The notes: generated by a model from the sequence alone, not told the origin. A stretch of DNA of 64,000 nucleotides from Symbiodinium natans (GCA_905221605.1 CAJNDS010002678.1:40001-104000); one strand, 5' to 3'; shown: positions 31,795-42,748, counted from the stretch's first letter. Program-made: numbers and translations.

Positions 31795-32090
31795 AGAAAA
31801 AAAGCCTTATGCGAGGCGCCCTCCCAAACCTCGATGTCCCAAGTCCACCCCCCCTAGGGTCATCCCGAAACATATAAATACGCAGAAATACATACCCGCA
31901 CACACACACACATGTACACACACACACATATATATATATATATACATAAATATGTAAACAAATTAGATGAATGAATAAATATACATACATACATATACAC
32001 ATATATATATACACACACTTATTTATCGTTGCATATGTATACACATATATGTATATACTTATTGATTTATCGTTGTATATGTAGAAAAGT
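31380..32090. other. No firm exon; low-complexity and microsatellite DNA
   Basis: The island at 31600-31690 is open on both strands. 31757-31792 is a 36-base C run followed by A-rich DNA. 31890-32085 is CA/TA microsatellite. The minus ORF 31727-32191 is mostly this. Confidence 0.5.
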
Positions 32091-32096
32091 GAACCC

Positions 32097-32197
32097 CTAA
32101 CTTGGCAGTCGAGGGGGCGGGTTGCTGCTCTCGGGGGCATCCTCCGGCGCCAGGCTCTTGGGCGCTTCGGCGCGGAGGCTCTCGAAGGCATCCAGGC
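32097..32197 (-). CDS. Candidate terminal exon, minus strand
   Basis: Acceptor CACGGCAG|GC, then 32 codons LDAFESLRAEAPKSLAPEDA, PESSNPPPRLPS, then a stop (32097-32099). TTTAGGG array right (32235-32310), AT microsatellite left. A plausible C-terminus of the coiled-coil gene encoded upstream (34-49 kb). Confidence 0.5.
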
Positions 32198-32658
32198 CTG
32201 CCGTGACCTTCTTGGGTTTGGGGGTTTGCGGTTTGGGGTTTAGGGTTTAGGGGTTTGGGGTTAGGGTTTAGGGTTTAGGGTTTAGGGTTTAGGGTTTAGG
32301 GTTAGGGGTTGGGGGTTGGGGGTTAGAGGTTAGGGGTTTGGGGTTCGGGGTTTGGGGTCTGGGGTTTAGTCGCTCACTCTCGCACGAGGCCAGCAAGGTT
32401 CGTTGGTCTGTGTAGCAGCAAAGACGAGTCCAGAGACGTCATTGCTTGGGCTCAAAGCAGTAAGAAAAAAGACAGAGGTAAAAAACCCGACGTTGAAAGG
32501 GTTTATAGGGTTTGTAGGGTTTATCGGGTTGAAGGTTTACTTGCAGGTTCCTGTGTAGTTTTAAAGCAGGGGTACAAAGTACCCTCGACCTTGGCCTGCC
32601 GTGACCTTTTGCCGGGAGTGGGCTTCGGGGGATTTAGGGTTTTTGGGGGGTTTCCGCT

Positions 32659-32700
32659 GGGATGCTCCCCCTTCTACTGACAGTCCTTAGTAGGGACTAC
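32659..32700. mobile_element. Family 1 element, left half only
   Basis: CTGGGATGCTCCCCCTTCTA continues to AGTCCTTAGTAGGGAC, with no right arm. Confidence 0.6.
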
Positions 32701-32799
32701 CCACACCCTGGCCGCAAAGCAGATTTCCTGAAGCCCTGAACTCCACTTTTGTGCTTGGGGGTCGAGGGTTGAAGGCTCTGTCCCTAAAGCTACCTGCGC

Positions 32800-33840
32800 G
32801 TCCTACAAGGGTTTTAGGGTTTAGGGTTTGCACCTTTTGGGGAAATGACTTTTAAGGTTGAGACTTTGGTGGTTGAAGGCTTGGCTGCACTTAGGAGGGT
32901 AGCAAAAAACTAAACTTTTAGCTGCCTTATTAAGAAACTCAATCAGCCCAAAAAGGCTAAGGATCTAAAGTTACAGTAAAGCACCACAAAGGAAGGCGCG
33001 AGAGACCAACTGCAGTCGCGTTGCAACCCCCCCTTCGCCTTCGCCGGCGATCTCGGGTGTTTCTGCCTCGCACTTCGCCTGACAGAAACGGCTTTAGGGA
33101 ATGTAGGGGCTGAGGGTTCAGGAAGGGGTCTGTGTGTGTATTCTTTAGAAGGGTTGAGGGTCTCCTAGGGTAGGGCTTGCAGAGACTAAGGGGGAGAAGA
33201 CGAGCTACTTTCCTCAGGAATGCGTGGTTTCTGGGCTGAACTGTGGAAGCAGCGCCAGAACCTACGAAGCCTCCCCGCCCTATTTCAATTTGTTTAGCTC
33301 CGTTGGTGGTATCTTTGGGGGGCCTTAATGCACGGTCCGGGCTACCGTGGCGCCTCGGGGGAGCGCGACCCTTAGCCCTCTGACTTCTTACATTCGGCTT
33401 CTGTTCAGGCTAGCCTTTAATAGCCCCGACGCATTCATCGACGGGACGGCTCTGATTCCTCTGTCCGCCCGGCTATGCATACGCCTACATACCCACATTC
33501 GGTTCAGGGTTTCGGGCTTAGCTTGCGAGAAAGATGTGGAGGAGGTCACACCTCATGGTACCATCGAAAGTTTCAAGATATAACAGACCATAGTCGTCGG
33601 TCGTACCACCAACGATATGAGCACTCGCCATCATGCGCTTCATCGTCTTCCATCGTATTCTTGCAAAAGCATATAGGGAATATCATGATACAATAAAACG
33701 ATAACGGCAAGTAGAGACAACAAGAAAAGTCATGACAATCGCTGTAGGCCTCATGCAGCTTATGTTACCCTTGGAATCTTCTCTGAGAAATATTCCTGAC
33801 TAGGATCCTCTTCAACCCAAATAAGGTTTAGGGTTTAAGG
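32800..33840. other. Mostly unique DNA with weak ORFs
   Basis: A minus frame at 33000-33095 (AKCEAETPEIAGEGEGG after TTCTGTCAG) may be an exon. Plus ORFs at 33347-33696 (78 and 73 codons) are unrecognised. Few heptamers. Confidence 0.35.
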
Positions 33841-33970
33841 TTCAGGGGAAAAAAGAAACCTTAAGGCTCCAAGGGCTGTATTTAAGCCCAAATTTTTGCC
33901 AAAGGTTTTTGGGCTATTTTGAGCCTATAAGGAAAATATCCCGAAGGCTTACCTAGAACCTACACCCCCT

Positions 33971-34055
33971 GGTTCTTGGTAGGGAATGAGGGAATGAGGC
34001 CCTATATATATCCTTTAGTGGATGTTATAGGGTCCCTCATTCCGCACTAAGAACC
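33971..34055. mobile_element. Inverted-repeat element, family 8 (GGTTCTTGGTAGGGAATGAG)
   Basis: Ends GGTTCTTGGTAGGGAATGAG and, inverted, GGTTCTTAGTGCGGAATGAG, with a TATATA centre. Copies at 52084-52230 and, partial, 53028-53100. Confidence 0.8.
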
Positions 34056-34239
34056 AGCCAGCAAAAAAAAAATACCCAAAAAAAAAGATTCCCTGTAATA
34101 AGTCTTCATATCGTAAGCCCCCGTATATCCCAAAGGGCTACCTGGAACCCAGTGTCCGTATATACCTCAGGAGCCCCCCCCCCCCCCCCCCAAAAAAAAG
34201 CTTAAGATCCCTTATAAGGGTCCCTCCTTGAGTCCCTTG

Positions 34240-34410
34240 ACCCGTAAACCCTAAACCCTTAACCCTGCACCCTAAACCCTGAACCCTGAACCCTAAACCC
34301 TAAACCCTAAACCCTAAACCCTAAACCCTAAACCCTAAACCCTAAACCCTAAACCCTAAACCCTAAACCCTAAACCCTAAACCCTAACCCTAAACCCTAA
34401 ACCCTATCCC
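34240..34410. repeat. CCCTAAA array, about 22 units
   Basis: Directly left of the exon at 34434. Confidence 0.95.
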
Positions 34411-34433
34411 AAAGGGCTACCTGGAACCTACAC

Positions 34434-34519
34434 CTCGACTTCGTGGTCCCAGTGGCGAGGAGGCTCCGGCGGCGCTTCTCCTGCCAGCGGCCGACAGTCT
34501 TGCGAAGCGCGATGTTCTC
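34434..34519 (-). CDS. Coiled-coil exon, minus strand
   Basis: Acceptor CCTGGCAG|GAG, then 28 codons ENIALRKTVGRWQEKRRRSL, LATGTTKS, then donor TCGAG|GTGTAG. Helical and very basic. CCCTAAA left, TTTAGGG right (34538-34615). Confidence 0.65.
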
Positions 34520-34906
34520 CTGCCAGGAGCAGGGCTTTTAGGGTTTAGGGTTTAGGGGTTTAGGGGTTTAGGGTTTGGGGTTTAGGGTTTGGGGTTTAAG
34601 GGTTAGGGTTTAGGGTACATGTGCTGCACCAGGGAGGTAAGTACGCAGAAGGCCCAGCAGTCGCCGATGATAGGGCTGCGTACGTGTAAACCCTGACACC
34701 CAGACAGACCCATATGGTCAGTCCTCAAACTTATGGCCCCTTTAAGAGGGGCCGCCTTCAAAAAAAGGACCCCCAGCAGGGACCATATTCCAGAGAAGTG
34801 ACCAGATATACCCAAGTCGAAGGGGTGCGGCCGCACTGACGGATGTCTTGCCTCCACAAGAATCTCACCATGTGCTCGCTGTCGCCCCAACTGCTCCGTC
34901 CTTGGT

Positions 34907-34934
34907 GGGGGGGGGGGGGGGGGGGGGGGGGGGG
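34907..34934. repeat. 28-base G homopolymer
   Basis: Uninterrupted G run; another at 35197-35217. Confidence 0.95.
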
Positions 34935-35484
34935 TGATGATGAGAGCCTTTGTCTGTGCGAGCCCTTGCCGACAATGCTCTTCAGGAAAAGGCTAATTAG
35001 GTGCAACGCCGGTTTTCAGTCCACAATGATGCCTGACACACCCTCGACACACCCTCGACACCTTGGGGTCCACTTGTTACCCCCTATAGCACAGGGGTCT
35101 CACTTTACGGCCTATGGGCTCTTCAGGTACAGCTCGTGCCAAGGTGCAGGATTTCTTCCCTGTTCTCCAGTAGCCGCACCTCCAGAGAACACCCAGGGGG
35201 GGGGGGGGGGGGGGGGAGTGCAAGCTACTTTTTTTGATGCGGACTTGAGCTGTACGCGGGCCAGGAAAAAGCAACTGCTCAAAGGCGACTGGAAGCTTCC
35301 ATTCTAAACCTAAAACTTTAAACCCTAAACCTACGCTCCTTGCAGTTTGGGCTGAGAGCCTCGTTGCATCGAGCCGCGATTACCCTAAACCCTAAACCTT
35401 AAACCCTAAACCCTAAACCCTAAACCCTAAACCCTAAACCCTAAACCCTAAACCCTAAACCCTAAACCCTAAACCCTCAGCCTC

Positions 35485-35508
35485 ACCGCCTCGATGGCGT
35501 TGAGACGG
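35485..35508 (-). CDS. Possible mini-exon, minus strand
   Basis: Sense CCCACAAG|C, then CGTCTC..., reading RLNAIEA before GTGAGG. Small but with a good donor, in coiled-coil register, next to a long CCCTAAA array on the left. Confidence 0.35.
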
Positions 35509-35665
35509 CTTGTGGGTGCAGGTAACCCTGTAGGGAATCTGCCGACCCCCTGAGTTTTGGGTGGCTTAAGGTATCGACTACATGGGCGCGGGTGCGTGGA
35601 CGCTTTGGGCTAATCAGGCCTATAAGCCCTAAACCCAAATAAGCCCTAAATACACAAAACCCTGC

Positions 35666-35815
35666 AAGAACCCAAAAACATACTTTTATTGGTAGGATAT
35701 TACACCCTAAACCCTGCAAGAACCCAAAACCATACTTTTTTTGGTAAGATATTACGATAAAGACCCTTAGAAAAATCTACAACAAAAAGCAGGCTTTGGG
35801 ATGTTTTGGGTTCTC
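35666..35815. mobile_element. Inverted-repeat region, family 9
   Basis: GCAAGAACCCAAAA and CATACTTTTNTTGGTA appear twice in tandem, and an inverted end GGGATGTTTTGGGTTCT closes it. Related to 43964-44064. Confidence 0.6.
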
Positions 35816-36028
35816 GAGGTACGCTAAACCCTAAACCCTGAACCCTGAACCCTAAACCCTGAACCCTGAGCCCTAAACCCTGAGCCCTAAACCCTAAACC
35901 CTAACCCTAAACCCCAAACCCTAAACCCTATAAACCTCAAACCCCAAACCCTAAACCCTAAACCCTAAACGCTAAACCCTAAACCCTACACCCTATACCT
36001 AAGCCGAAACCCTGCTCCCCACGCGCAC

Positions 36029-36082
36029 CTCTCGGCGGATCGCCTGCAGCTCACGATTGGCATCCTGCGCTTGCGCTTCGGC
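36029..36082 (-). CDS. Coiled-coil exon, minus strand
   Basis: Acceptor TCGTCAG|GCC and donor GAGAG|GTGCGC enclose 18 codons, AEAQAQDANRELQAIRRE, phase 0 at both ends. CCCTAAA variants left (35820-36000), TTTAGGG right (36105-36145). Confidence 0.7.
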
Positions 36083-36109
36083 CTGACGACTGAAGGTTTT
36101 CCAGGGTTT

Positions 36110-36810
36110 AGGGTTTAGGGTTAAGGGTTAAGGGTTTAGGGTTGGAGGGGGGGGGGATTTGGGGGTTTCAGGCTTCGGGTTTTAGGGGGTTTAGGGTTTT
36201 GGGTGTATATAGTTTTTCGGGCCGATCTGGGGGTGTTGAGGTTTATAGGGGTTTTGGGAATCGGGGCATGACTGAAGGTTTTCGGGGGTGGTGGGGGAGG
36301 GATATTTGGGGTTTCAGGGTTTAGGGGTTGAGGGTTAAGGGGGTATAGGGTTTAGGGTTTAGGGTGTCTATAGGGTTTGCGGGGGTATTTGGTGTTTCAA
36401 GGTTGGGGTTTAGCGTTTGGGGGTATTTGGGGGTCTGAAGGTCGGGTTTTAGGCTTTAGTGGTTTAGGGGCACCATTCAGCCTTTTTCTGTAGATTAATT
36501 CGGAGGGTACTGCAGAAGGCCTTTGGGTTCGGGGCAGGCTTGGAGTTGAGGGGTGTTGGTTTTAAGGTTTAGGGTTTAGGGTTTAGGGTGAAGTTCACGG
36601 TGACACCTGGGGCGAGACGCACGAAGGACACGTGTAACAGTGCAGTTGATAGAATAACAAAATGCATGCTTGCTTGTTTTACAGTGTTTGGTCCAGATTT
36701 GTTTTTGCACATTTATGTGTTTGTAGTTCGCTTAATGTACATTCATATATTTTTCTAACTACTTTGTAGATTCCCCCAAGTTCTGCACACCTTGGGGGAC
36801 GTTCTCTCTT
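36110..36810. other. G-rich degenerate heptamer stretch and unique DNA
   Basis: GGGTTT variants give Gly/Phe/Arg shadow ORFs on the plus strand. 36600-36800 is AT-richer with no exon. Confidence 0.5.
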
Positions 36811-36812
36811 AC

Positions 36813-36843
36813 AAAGGATGCTCCTGGCATGGCCGCCTCGTGG
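36813..36843 (-). CDS. Candidate mini-exon, minus strand
   Basis: Acceptor GCCATCAG|C, then HEAAMPGASF, then donor TTT|GTAAGAG, near consensus. TTTAGGG array right (36857-36915). Confidence 0.45.
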
Positions 36844-37185
36844 CTGATGGCATGCGGTTTAGGGTTTAGGGTTTATAGGGTTTAAGGTTTAGGGTTTAGG
36901 GGTTAGGGTTTAGGGTGCTGCGGATAAATCAGTGACCTGCTGTAGTACCTTAAACAATGGTGACGAGTGCTTGAGGGCTCTTGATTTTTGTTAAGGGAAC
37001 TCCACCTGAACATTCATCAGGTAGATACGTTCGCAGGTAAACACCCTAAACCCGAACCCGAAACCCGAAACCCGAAACCCGAAACCCGAAGCCCTAAACC
37101 CTAAACCCTAAACCCTAAACCCTAAACCCTAAACCCCCCCAAAAGCGCCAAACCCCCCTAAGACAACCCACGAGAGGCGGCACAC

Positions 37186-37241
37186 CTGGGCGAGCTGCTC
37201 TTGGCAAGTCCTCGGCTTTTGCTGCAGAGGACTCTTTGGCT
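37186..37241 (-). CDS. Candidate exon, minus strand
   Basis: Acceptor GAACGCAG|A (or CTCTGCAG|CAA at 37221) and donor GCCCAG|GTGTGC. Frame one: AKESSAAKAEDLPRAARP. The shorter exon gives QKPRTCQEQLAQ. CCCTAAA/CCCGAAA array left, TTTAGGG right. Confidence 0.55.
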
Positions 37242-37549
37242 CTGCGTTCTTGCGGGTAGCCTATAGGACTGTATAAAAAGTGTCTAGGGCCAGTTTAGGG
37301 TTTCGGGTTTCGGGTTGAGGGTTTAGGGTTTAGGATTTAGGGTTTATTTATAGCGGGACCTGACTCTACAGGGGTGCGGGGCGTCCTGGCAGGTTCCAGC
37401 ACCCAAAGGTTCAAAGTGTTGGTTTAGGGTAGGGTTTAGGGTTTAGGGTTTCGGGTTTAGGGTTTAGGGTCAGAACTGGTCACGAGCAAATCAACACACA
37501 CCAGCTGCCGTCATGAGCAACACGGCGCACGGTTTTAGGGTTTAGGGCT

Positions 37550-37690
37550 TAGTCGACACCTTCTTGTTCAGAGGGCCAGCGATGTCGATCGTTACGTGGC
37601 CCAGACATCCGCCCTCACCGCTACCCCGACCGCCGACCAGAAACCCCTCGATAGCCTACAAGCGCAGACACCGGAAACTCTGCCAAACTG
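37550..37690 (-). pseudogene. Possible retroelement relic, integrase-like
   Basis: The minus frame contains GHVTIDIAGPLNKKV, preceded by Gly/Arg-rich sequence. (V/I)DIAGP(L/F) resembles the start of Ty1/copia-type integrase domains in dinoflagellate retroelements as I know them. No flanking catalytic residues seen. Confidence 0.25.
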
Positions 37691-38228
37691 CTAAACGCTA
37701 AGTTTATAAACCACCTTTTTGCAACAGGGCTGTGAGCAGCTCTTTGCAGTTAAAGCAATGCACGCAGACGACATGCAAAGTCTGAAGACACGAGCTGATA
37801 CGCAAGGACTTTCCAAAGTCTCTGAGGACCTAAGACCCTAAGCCCCTAAGCCCCTAAACCCTAAACCCTAAATAAGCACGGTTATGAATGGAGATCTAAG
37901 CCCGAAAACTCCAGCTGCCAGTGTTGGAAAGTCCTGAACCCTGTAGACCCTACAAACTCAAGACACCCTTAGTTGTCCAGTACCTAGGGGTTTTAAAGGT
38001 TAACCTTTGGGATTCTAAGGGGAATCAACTAACCCAAAAAGGTTAAAGGTTACCTACTCTACTACTAAGCACCCTAAAAGGCCTAAACCGCCCCTGGCAG
38101 CTCATGAAACTCACAGCTTACTTGTCCAGTTAGTCTTGGGAAGCTCACGGCGATAACCTTTGCGACGATAAAGGGGAATATGAGACCCCAAAGAGGTTTA
38201 CCTTCGCTTGCTCTGCTACTAACACCAC

Positions 38229-38345
38229 TCTTTGCTTAATAAGAACACCCCCCAAGAAATATAAAGAATACTCCCTATGTTGCCCTTATAAGGAAGATGT
38301 ATTCTTTTTTGCTTTTTGGGTGGGGTTCTTTTTCCCTTATAAGGA
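38229..38345. mobile_element. Inverted-repeat element, family 2
   Basis: TTTGCTTAATAAGAACACCC, CCTTATAAGGAAGA, and a T/G-rich inverted right arm. Confidence 0.6.
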
Positions 38346-38479
38346 AGACTTGTTCATGTTTGGGGCCAGCCATCAACCCTAAACCCTAAACCCTAAACCC
38401 TAAACCCTAAACCCTAAACCCTAAACCCTAAACCCTAAACCCTAAACCCTAAGCCCTAGCCCTAAGCCCCAACTGCGAG

Positions 38480-38564
38480 CTCGGGCGCTTCATTTCTTGG
38501 ATCGCGTCGTCGCGCTCGTGCTGCGCCGTACGAAGCCTCTCGGGCCCAGAGTGGGGTTGCATCC
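38480..38564 (-). CDS. Coiled-coil exon, minus strand
   Basis: Acceptor GCTCCCAG|GG, then MQPHSGPERLRTAQHERDDA, IQEMKRPS, with a GC donor near AAGC|GCCCGA. CCCTAAA left (38376-38456), TTTAGGG right (38590-38625). Confidence 0.6.
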
Positions 38565-38727
38565 CTGGGAGCTTTTTCTTTTAGGGTTTAAGGGTTAAGG
38601 GTTTAGGGTTTAGGGTTTAGGGGGACAAAGAAGGTGGGACACATACCAGGGGTTTAGGGTTGAGTTAGGGTCCTAACTTTAGGGATTCGTTTTTCCTTTT
38701 TGGGGTTTAGTGGTTTCGGGGTCTGGA

Positions 38728-38809
38728 CTGCGGGGGCCCCTTGAGAAGGCAAGCCGAAGCACTTGTCGGAAGCTTTTCTGAGCATAGAGTCGCGCCGGGA
38801 GCCATTCTC
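38728..38809 (-). CDS. Candidate exon, minus strand
   Basis: Acceptor CGCCCATCAG|GAG, then ENGSRRDSMLRKASDKCFGL, PSQGAPAVQ. The donor was not fixed. Confidence 0.5.
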
Positions 38810-39091
38810 CTGATGGGCGGGGGGGCGCGGTGGGAGGGGGGATTAAAGTAATTAAGAGGGCTGCTTGGGGTCCATAACCTTTACAAGGGCCCAAGACCCC
38901 CAAAATAATGAGATCTTTGGGCCCCAAAACAGGTGAAAGGCCTTAAATGATGGGGTCATGGCCCCCTAAGGGGATTGGACATTTTTGCGCGAAGAAAATG
39001 CCCCGTTCGATGGCCCTTGAGTGCCTGCACCTTCTACTCCGCTAGTTGGAAGCCCATAGGCCCGCACACCCGATGCGAAACCCGAGCGTGC

Positions 39092-39157
39092 CTAGTGCCA
39101 TGCAACTCTCCAGCTAGGGCTGTCCTTGAGAGAATCGACCTCTGCACGCAACTTCTC
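39092..39157 (-). CDS. Coiled-coil exon with strong acceptor, minus strand
   Basis: Sense CTCCGCCTTTCCAG|GAG, then EKLRAEVDSLKDSPSWRVAW, His, stop (39092-39094). A GT donor (AGA|GTTGCA) or GC donor (GACA|GCCCTA) would remove the stop. The opening EKL(R/K) matches the exon at 42921. Confidence 0.6.
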   Translation of the reverse strand, partial: EKLRAEVDSLKDSPSWRVAWH

Positions 39158-39367
39158 CTGGAAAGGCGGAGGCTGCGGCTTCAAGAAGACACAAACGGAA
39201 GCAGCAAAAAACCGCCGCAATGCACCATAGGTTTGTTGAACAGCACGTGTTGGTAGTAGAAGAGTGGTGCACCGAACAGTGCTCCTTTTGAATACAGACA
39301 TCTTAATCGACATATTCCCCTCAGCATACATCTGAATACATGGACATGAGAAGGTGCTGAAATAGCA

Positions 39368-39625
39368 TTAAGAACACCAGACGACTACTAAGCCTACTTC
39401 TCTACATACCACCGTCTGCGAATCACACCAAGCGGAATTCAAAAAAGATGGTGCTCTCCTACTTCTGGAATAGCCAAGCAGCACACACCTACTTCTGAGG
39501 GTGGCGCGAAAACTTCGAGAACCGTAGTCACGATTCAACATCAGACTAGCAAGCATCTCTACCTCCCGGGGGTGGATGAATCTGAAGTGCCCAAGTCTCT
39601 GCTTCTTGTGACGCGGTGGCGACAT
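39368..39625 (-). CDS. Unrecognised minus-strand ORF of 85 codons
   Basis: Contains RHKKQRLGHFRFIHPREVEM and CVLLGYSRSRRAPSFLNSAW. The HPREVE motif is faintly like a motif of cytosine-5 methyltransferases carried by some dinoflagellate retroelements, but nothing else supports that. Confidence 0.25.
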   Translation of the reverse strand: MSPPRHKKQRLGHFRFIHPREVEMLASLMLNRDYGSRSFRATLRSRCVLLGYSRSRRAPSFLNSAWCDSQTVVCREVGLVVVWCS

Positions 39626-39905
39626 TGGCTTCCGACATTTCCGATGCGTAGTTTGCCTGAGCTTTCGATGCGGTGCAGTTGGGCATCATCCGATGTGCAA
39701 CTTACTGGCCCAAAACCCAAGGACCTTATAAGAAGCCCAAAAGTTGAAAAGTTGGGTTTTGAGCCAGTAAGGCAAATCTCTCTAACAGTCCCAGCACTAG
39801 CACTTATCTTTTTTCATCTTTTTGGGGCAATTCCCGACATACGGGTACCCGAAATAGAACCCTAACAAACTTCCCAAACACCATTAACCCAAAAAAACAA
39901 CATAG

Positions 39906-39979
39906 TCAGGCGGAAGCCGCCGCTTCGGCGCTGACGCGGGCATCCCGACAGCCCTTGGAGACGATGGCCTCGAGGGGCT
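39906..39979 (-). CDS. Candidate terminal or internal exon, minus strand
   Basis: Acceptor GTCTTTAG|AG, then 23 codons PLEAIVSKGCRDARVSAEAA and ASA, then a stop (39906-39908), or a GC donor just before it. Large TTTAGGG array right (40007-40130). Confidence 0.55.
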
Positions 39980-40424
39980 CTAAAGACTGGCTTTGTGAAG
40001 GGGTCGGGTTTAGGGTTTAGGGTTTAGGGTTTAGGGTCTAGGGTCTAGGGTCTAGGGTCTAGGGTTTAGGGTTTAGGGTTTAGGGTTTAGGGTTTAGGGT
40101 TTAGGGTTTAGGGTTTAGGGTTTAGGGTCACCATGGCATGTAGGGTTAGAGTTGCCAGGGCTTATTGGGTTTGCAGAGTTTATGCTATAGGGCTTATCTG
40201 AGTGTATAGGGTTTATGGGGGTGTATGGGGCTTGTTACATAGGGTTTGGTGTCGAAACATTCAGGGGTGTTTGGGGCTGTTAGGTCACTTTGGGACAGAT
40301 TTCTTTTGATTTTGTGGGTTTAGGGTTTAGGGTTTAGGGTTTAGGGTTTAGGGTTGGGATGCAAATGTCGGTCTAGGGTTTACAGCGTTTTGGCGTTTGA
40401 TTTATGAAACCCTAAACTACCCTA

Positions 40425-40665
40425 ATCCCCAACATTACATAGACTTCAGGGTTCAGGTATCCCAAAAGGAGGGGGGTACCCTGGCTCAAACTACCGTAAA
40501 CCCTAAACCCTCTACCCACCCAACACTACATAGGCTCTAGGGTTCATAGGGTTCCTTACCCTAAAGGAGGGGGCTACCCTGGCTCAAACTACCTTAAACC
40601 CCAAACCCTCTAACTACACAGGCTTTGGGGTTTAGGGGTCCTTAAACCCCAAAAGGAGGGGGGGG
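40425..40665. repeat. Three tandem copies of about 85-125 bp
   Basis: Each copy has CATAGRCT-type sequence, AGGGTTC, AAAGGAGGGGG, TACCCTGGCTCAAACTACC, then a heptamer remnant. The third is truncated. Confidence 0.8.
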
Positions 40666-40740
40666 GAACCCTAAACCCTAAACCTTAAACCCTAAACCCT
40701 AAACCCTAAACCCTCCCCCAAAAGGAGGGGACGGTCTATC

Positions 40741-40803
40741 TGCCAGGCCGCAAGCTCCCTCTGCAGGTGGCGCCGCTCGCGCTCCAGCTCGATGATCTCG
40801 GCC
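40741..40803 (-). CDS. Coiled-coil exon, minus strand
   Basis: Acceptor CGACGCAG|G, then AEIIELERERRHLQRELAAW, then TGGCA|GATAGA, which would be a GA donor. Perfect heptad register. CCCTAAA left. Confidence 0.65.
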
Positions 40804-41489
40804 CTGCGTCGCGTTCCCCCGGGTTGTTACGTTGAGAGGTTTAGGGTCGGAGGGTTTAGGAGGGTTCAGTTTATGTAGGGTTTAAGAGTCGGTTTAGGAT
40901 TTAGAGGGTTCAGGGTTTGGAGGATTAAGGGTTTTGGGTTTTGGGTTTTCAGGGTTTCGGCTCTCGCACTCGCGCAAGGCAGGCAAGATTCAGCTGCACA
41001 TTGCTGAGGGGGACGGCCATGTCACCAGCAACGCTCAACACAAGGCTTAGGGTTCAGAAGGTTTAGGGTTGTCGGTGCAAGGTTCAGCGGGCAGCAAGAT
41101 TGGGGTCTCGAAGTTCTTTGGCTTACGGTAGGGCGCGTATTGCAATACGTAGATAAACCCTAAACCCTATAAGCCCTAAACTCTAAATCCGAAGCAGTCG
41201 CTCTGGAGTTGATTGAGGGCTGTCCTAAGGATCCTAATCCGAACTCCAAACAGGGAACCCCAAGGATGGGGCAGGAATATAACGAGAGCATAAAAGACCC
41301 TGGTAGTTGTTCCTGCTCTATTCTTGGGGTTTTCGGTTTTGGGGTTCCCACTAGAGAACCCTAAACCCTAAACCCTAAACCCTAAACCCTAAACCCTAAA
41401 CCCTAAACCCTAAACCCTAAACCCTAAACCCAAACCCTAAACCCCAAACCCCAAACCCTAAACCCTAAACCCTAAACCCCCCCTTCCCG

Positions 41490-41592
41490 AAGCTTTCGAA
41501 AAGGGCATACATGCAGCTGCAGCGGCGTCTTTCTGTTGAGGATCTCCTAGCAGGGTGCTACGCGAGGCCAAGGGGGCGGATCTTGAAAGACT
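41490..41592 (-). CDS. Candidate exon, minus strand
   Basis: Acceptor TACTCTCAG|AGT, then SLSRSAPLASRSTLLGDPQQ, KDAAAAACMPFSKASG. CCCTAAA left (41357-41483), TTTAGGG right (41607-41670). Low-complexity, probably disordered. Confidence 0.5.
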
Positions 41593-41683
41593 CTGAGAGT
41601 ACCCAGTTTAGGGTTTATAGGGTTTAGGGTTTAGGGTTTTTAGGGTTTGGGGTTTAAGGTTTAGGGTTTAGAGGAGCTGTACT

Positions 41684-41995
41684 TCAAGTGTGCTTTTGAT
41701 TATAGGACACCATGGCTCGGCGCAGAGGCTCATCGGGCACGCTCATAGAGCGACCCATGAGCCCACAAAAAGCAACAGGGGGCACACAAGTAACAACTTC
41801 GTTGCTGAGTTCATAGGCCCCCAAAGTGTACTCACTCTGCTCCTCAGACAAAGGGAAGTAGACAAAGGGAGAGGAAGGGAGAGAAAGCTCAGAAGCGAAA
41901 CAGATTTTGCCAGGAGTTGGCCCAGCGGCAGTCTGGCATGCATTGCTTAGGCGAAAGTGTCGTCTGCATGGTTGCGAGAATGCCCCAAGGACCAA
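41684..41995 (-). CDS. Unrecognised minus-strand ORF of 103 codons
   Basis: Includes GKICFASELSLPSSPFVYFP and NEVVTCVPPVAFCGLMGRSM. Part (sense GTGAGTACACTT, CCTATGAACTCAGCA) is also found at 60545-60660, so it may be a repeat. It lies between two TTTAGGG blocks. Confidence 0.25.
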   Translation of the reverse strand: MVLGAFSQPCRRHFRLSNACQTAAGPTPGKICFASELSLPSSPFVYFPLSEEQSEYTLGAYELSNEVVTCVPPVAFCGLMGRSMSVPDEPLRRAMVSYNQKHT

Positions 41996-42218
41996 AGGAG
42001 GTTTAGGGTTTAGGGTTTAGGGTTTAGGGTTTAGGGTTTAGGGTTTAGGGTTTAGTGCAAAAAAGAACCATTGAACCATTGAAGCTCCACTCCGTCTCAG
42101 TGGGACATCAACCGTTGCTAACAAACGCACTTGGAACTCTAAACCCTAAACCCTAAACCCCAAAATTAACCCTAAACCCTAAACCCAAACCCCAAACCCC
42201 AAACCCTAAACCCTAAAC

Positions 42219-42274
42219 CGGTCCCGATGCTTCGCGACTTCGACATTCACCAGAAGCTCTTTCAAGCGATCCAT
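42219..42274 (-). CDS. Exon with heptamer donor, minus strand
   Basis: Acceptor TTCGGCCAG|ATG, then 18 codons MDRLKELLVNVEVAKHRD, then donor GACCG|GTTTAGGG: the 5' splice site is the first GT of the array. The frame is open further upstream to GGGTTCAAG|TTG (about 42301), an alternative acceptor in a heptamer variant. Coiled coil. Confidence 0.7.
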
Positions 42275-42433
42275 CTGGCCGAAGTTTACCTTCGCTCGGC
42301 AGGGCAACTTGAACCCTAAACTTTGAACCCTAAACCCTAAACCCTAAACCCTGAACCCTAAACCCTAAACCCTGAACCCTAAACCCTAAACCCCAAACCC
42401 CAAACCCCAAACCCTAAACCCTAAACCCTAAAC

Positions 42434-42534
42434 CTTGCAGGGTTGTAGCAAAGGATGCCTCACATTGGCTAGCTGATGCTGGGCTCCTGAAGTTCCGGAA
42501 GCTGAGGCAACGTGCGAGCCGGCCGTGACCCGTA
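42434..42534 (-). CDS. Exon with heptamer donor, minus strand
   Basis: Acceptor TGCGCCAG|TA, then 33 codons RVTAGSHVASASGTSGAQHQ, LANVRHPLLQPCK, then donor TGCAAG|GTTTAGGG. CCCTAAA left, TTTAGGG right. A second frame is also open. Confidence 0.55.
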
Positions 42535-42748
42535 CTGGCGCACTCTAAGCGTTAGGGACTATTTAGGGTTCAGGGTTTAGGGTTTAGGGTTTAGGGTTTA
42601 TGTAGGGTTTAGGGTTTAGGGTTCATTTAGGGTTTAGGGTTTAGAGGTTTAGGGTTTTCGTCTTGTTGCTGTTGCACTTGGTCCTTTTGAGAGTTACAAA
42701 CTGAACCCCCATCCGAAATCCTCACCCTACATTCCAGGAGGTGTACGT

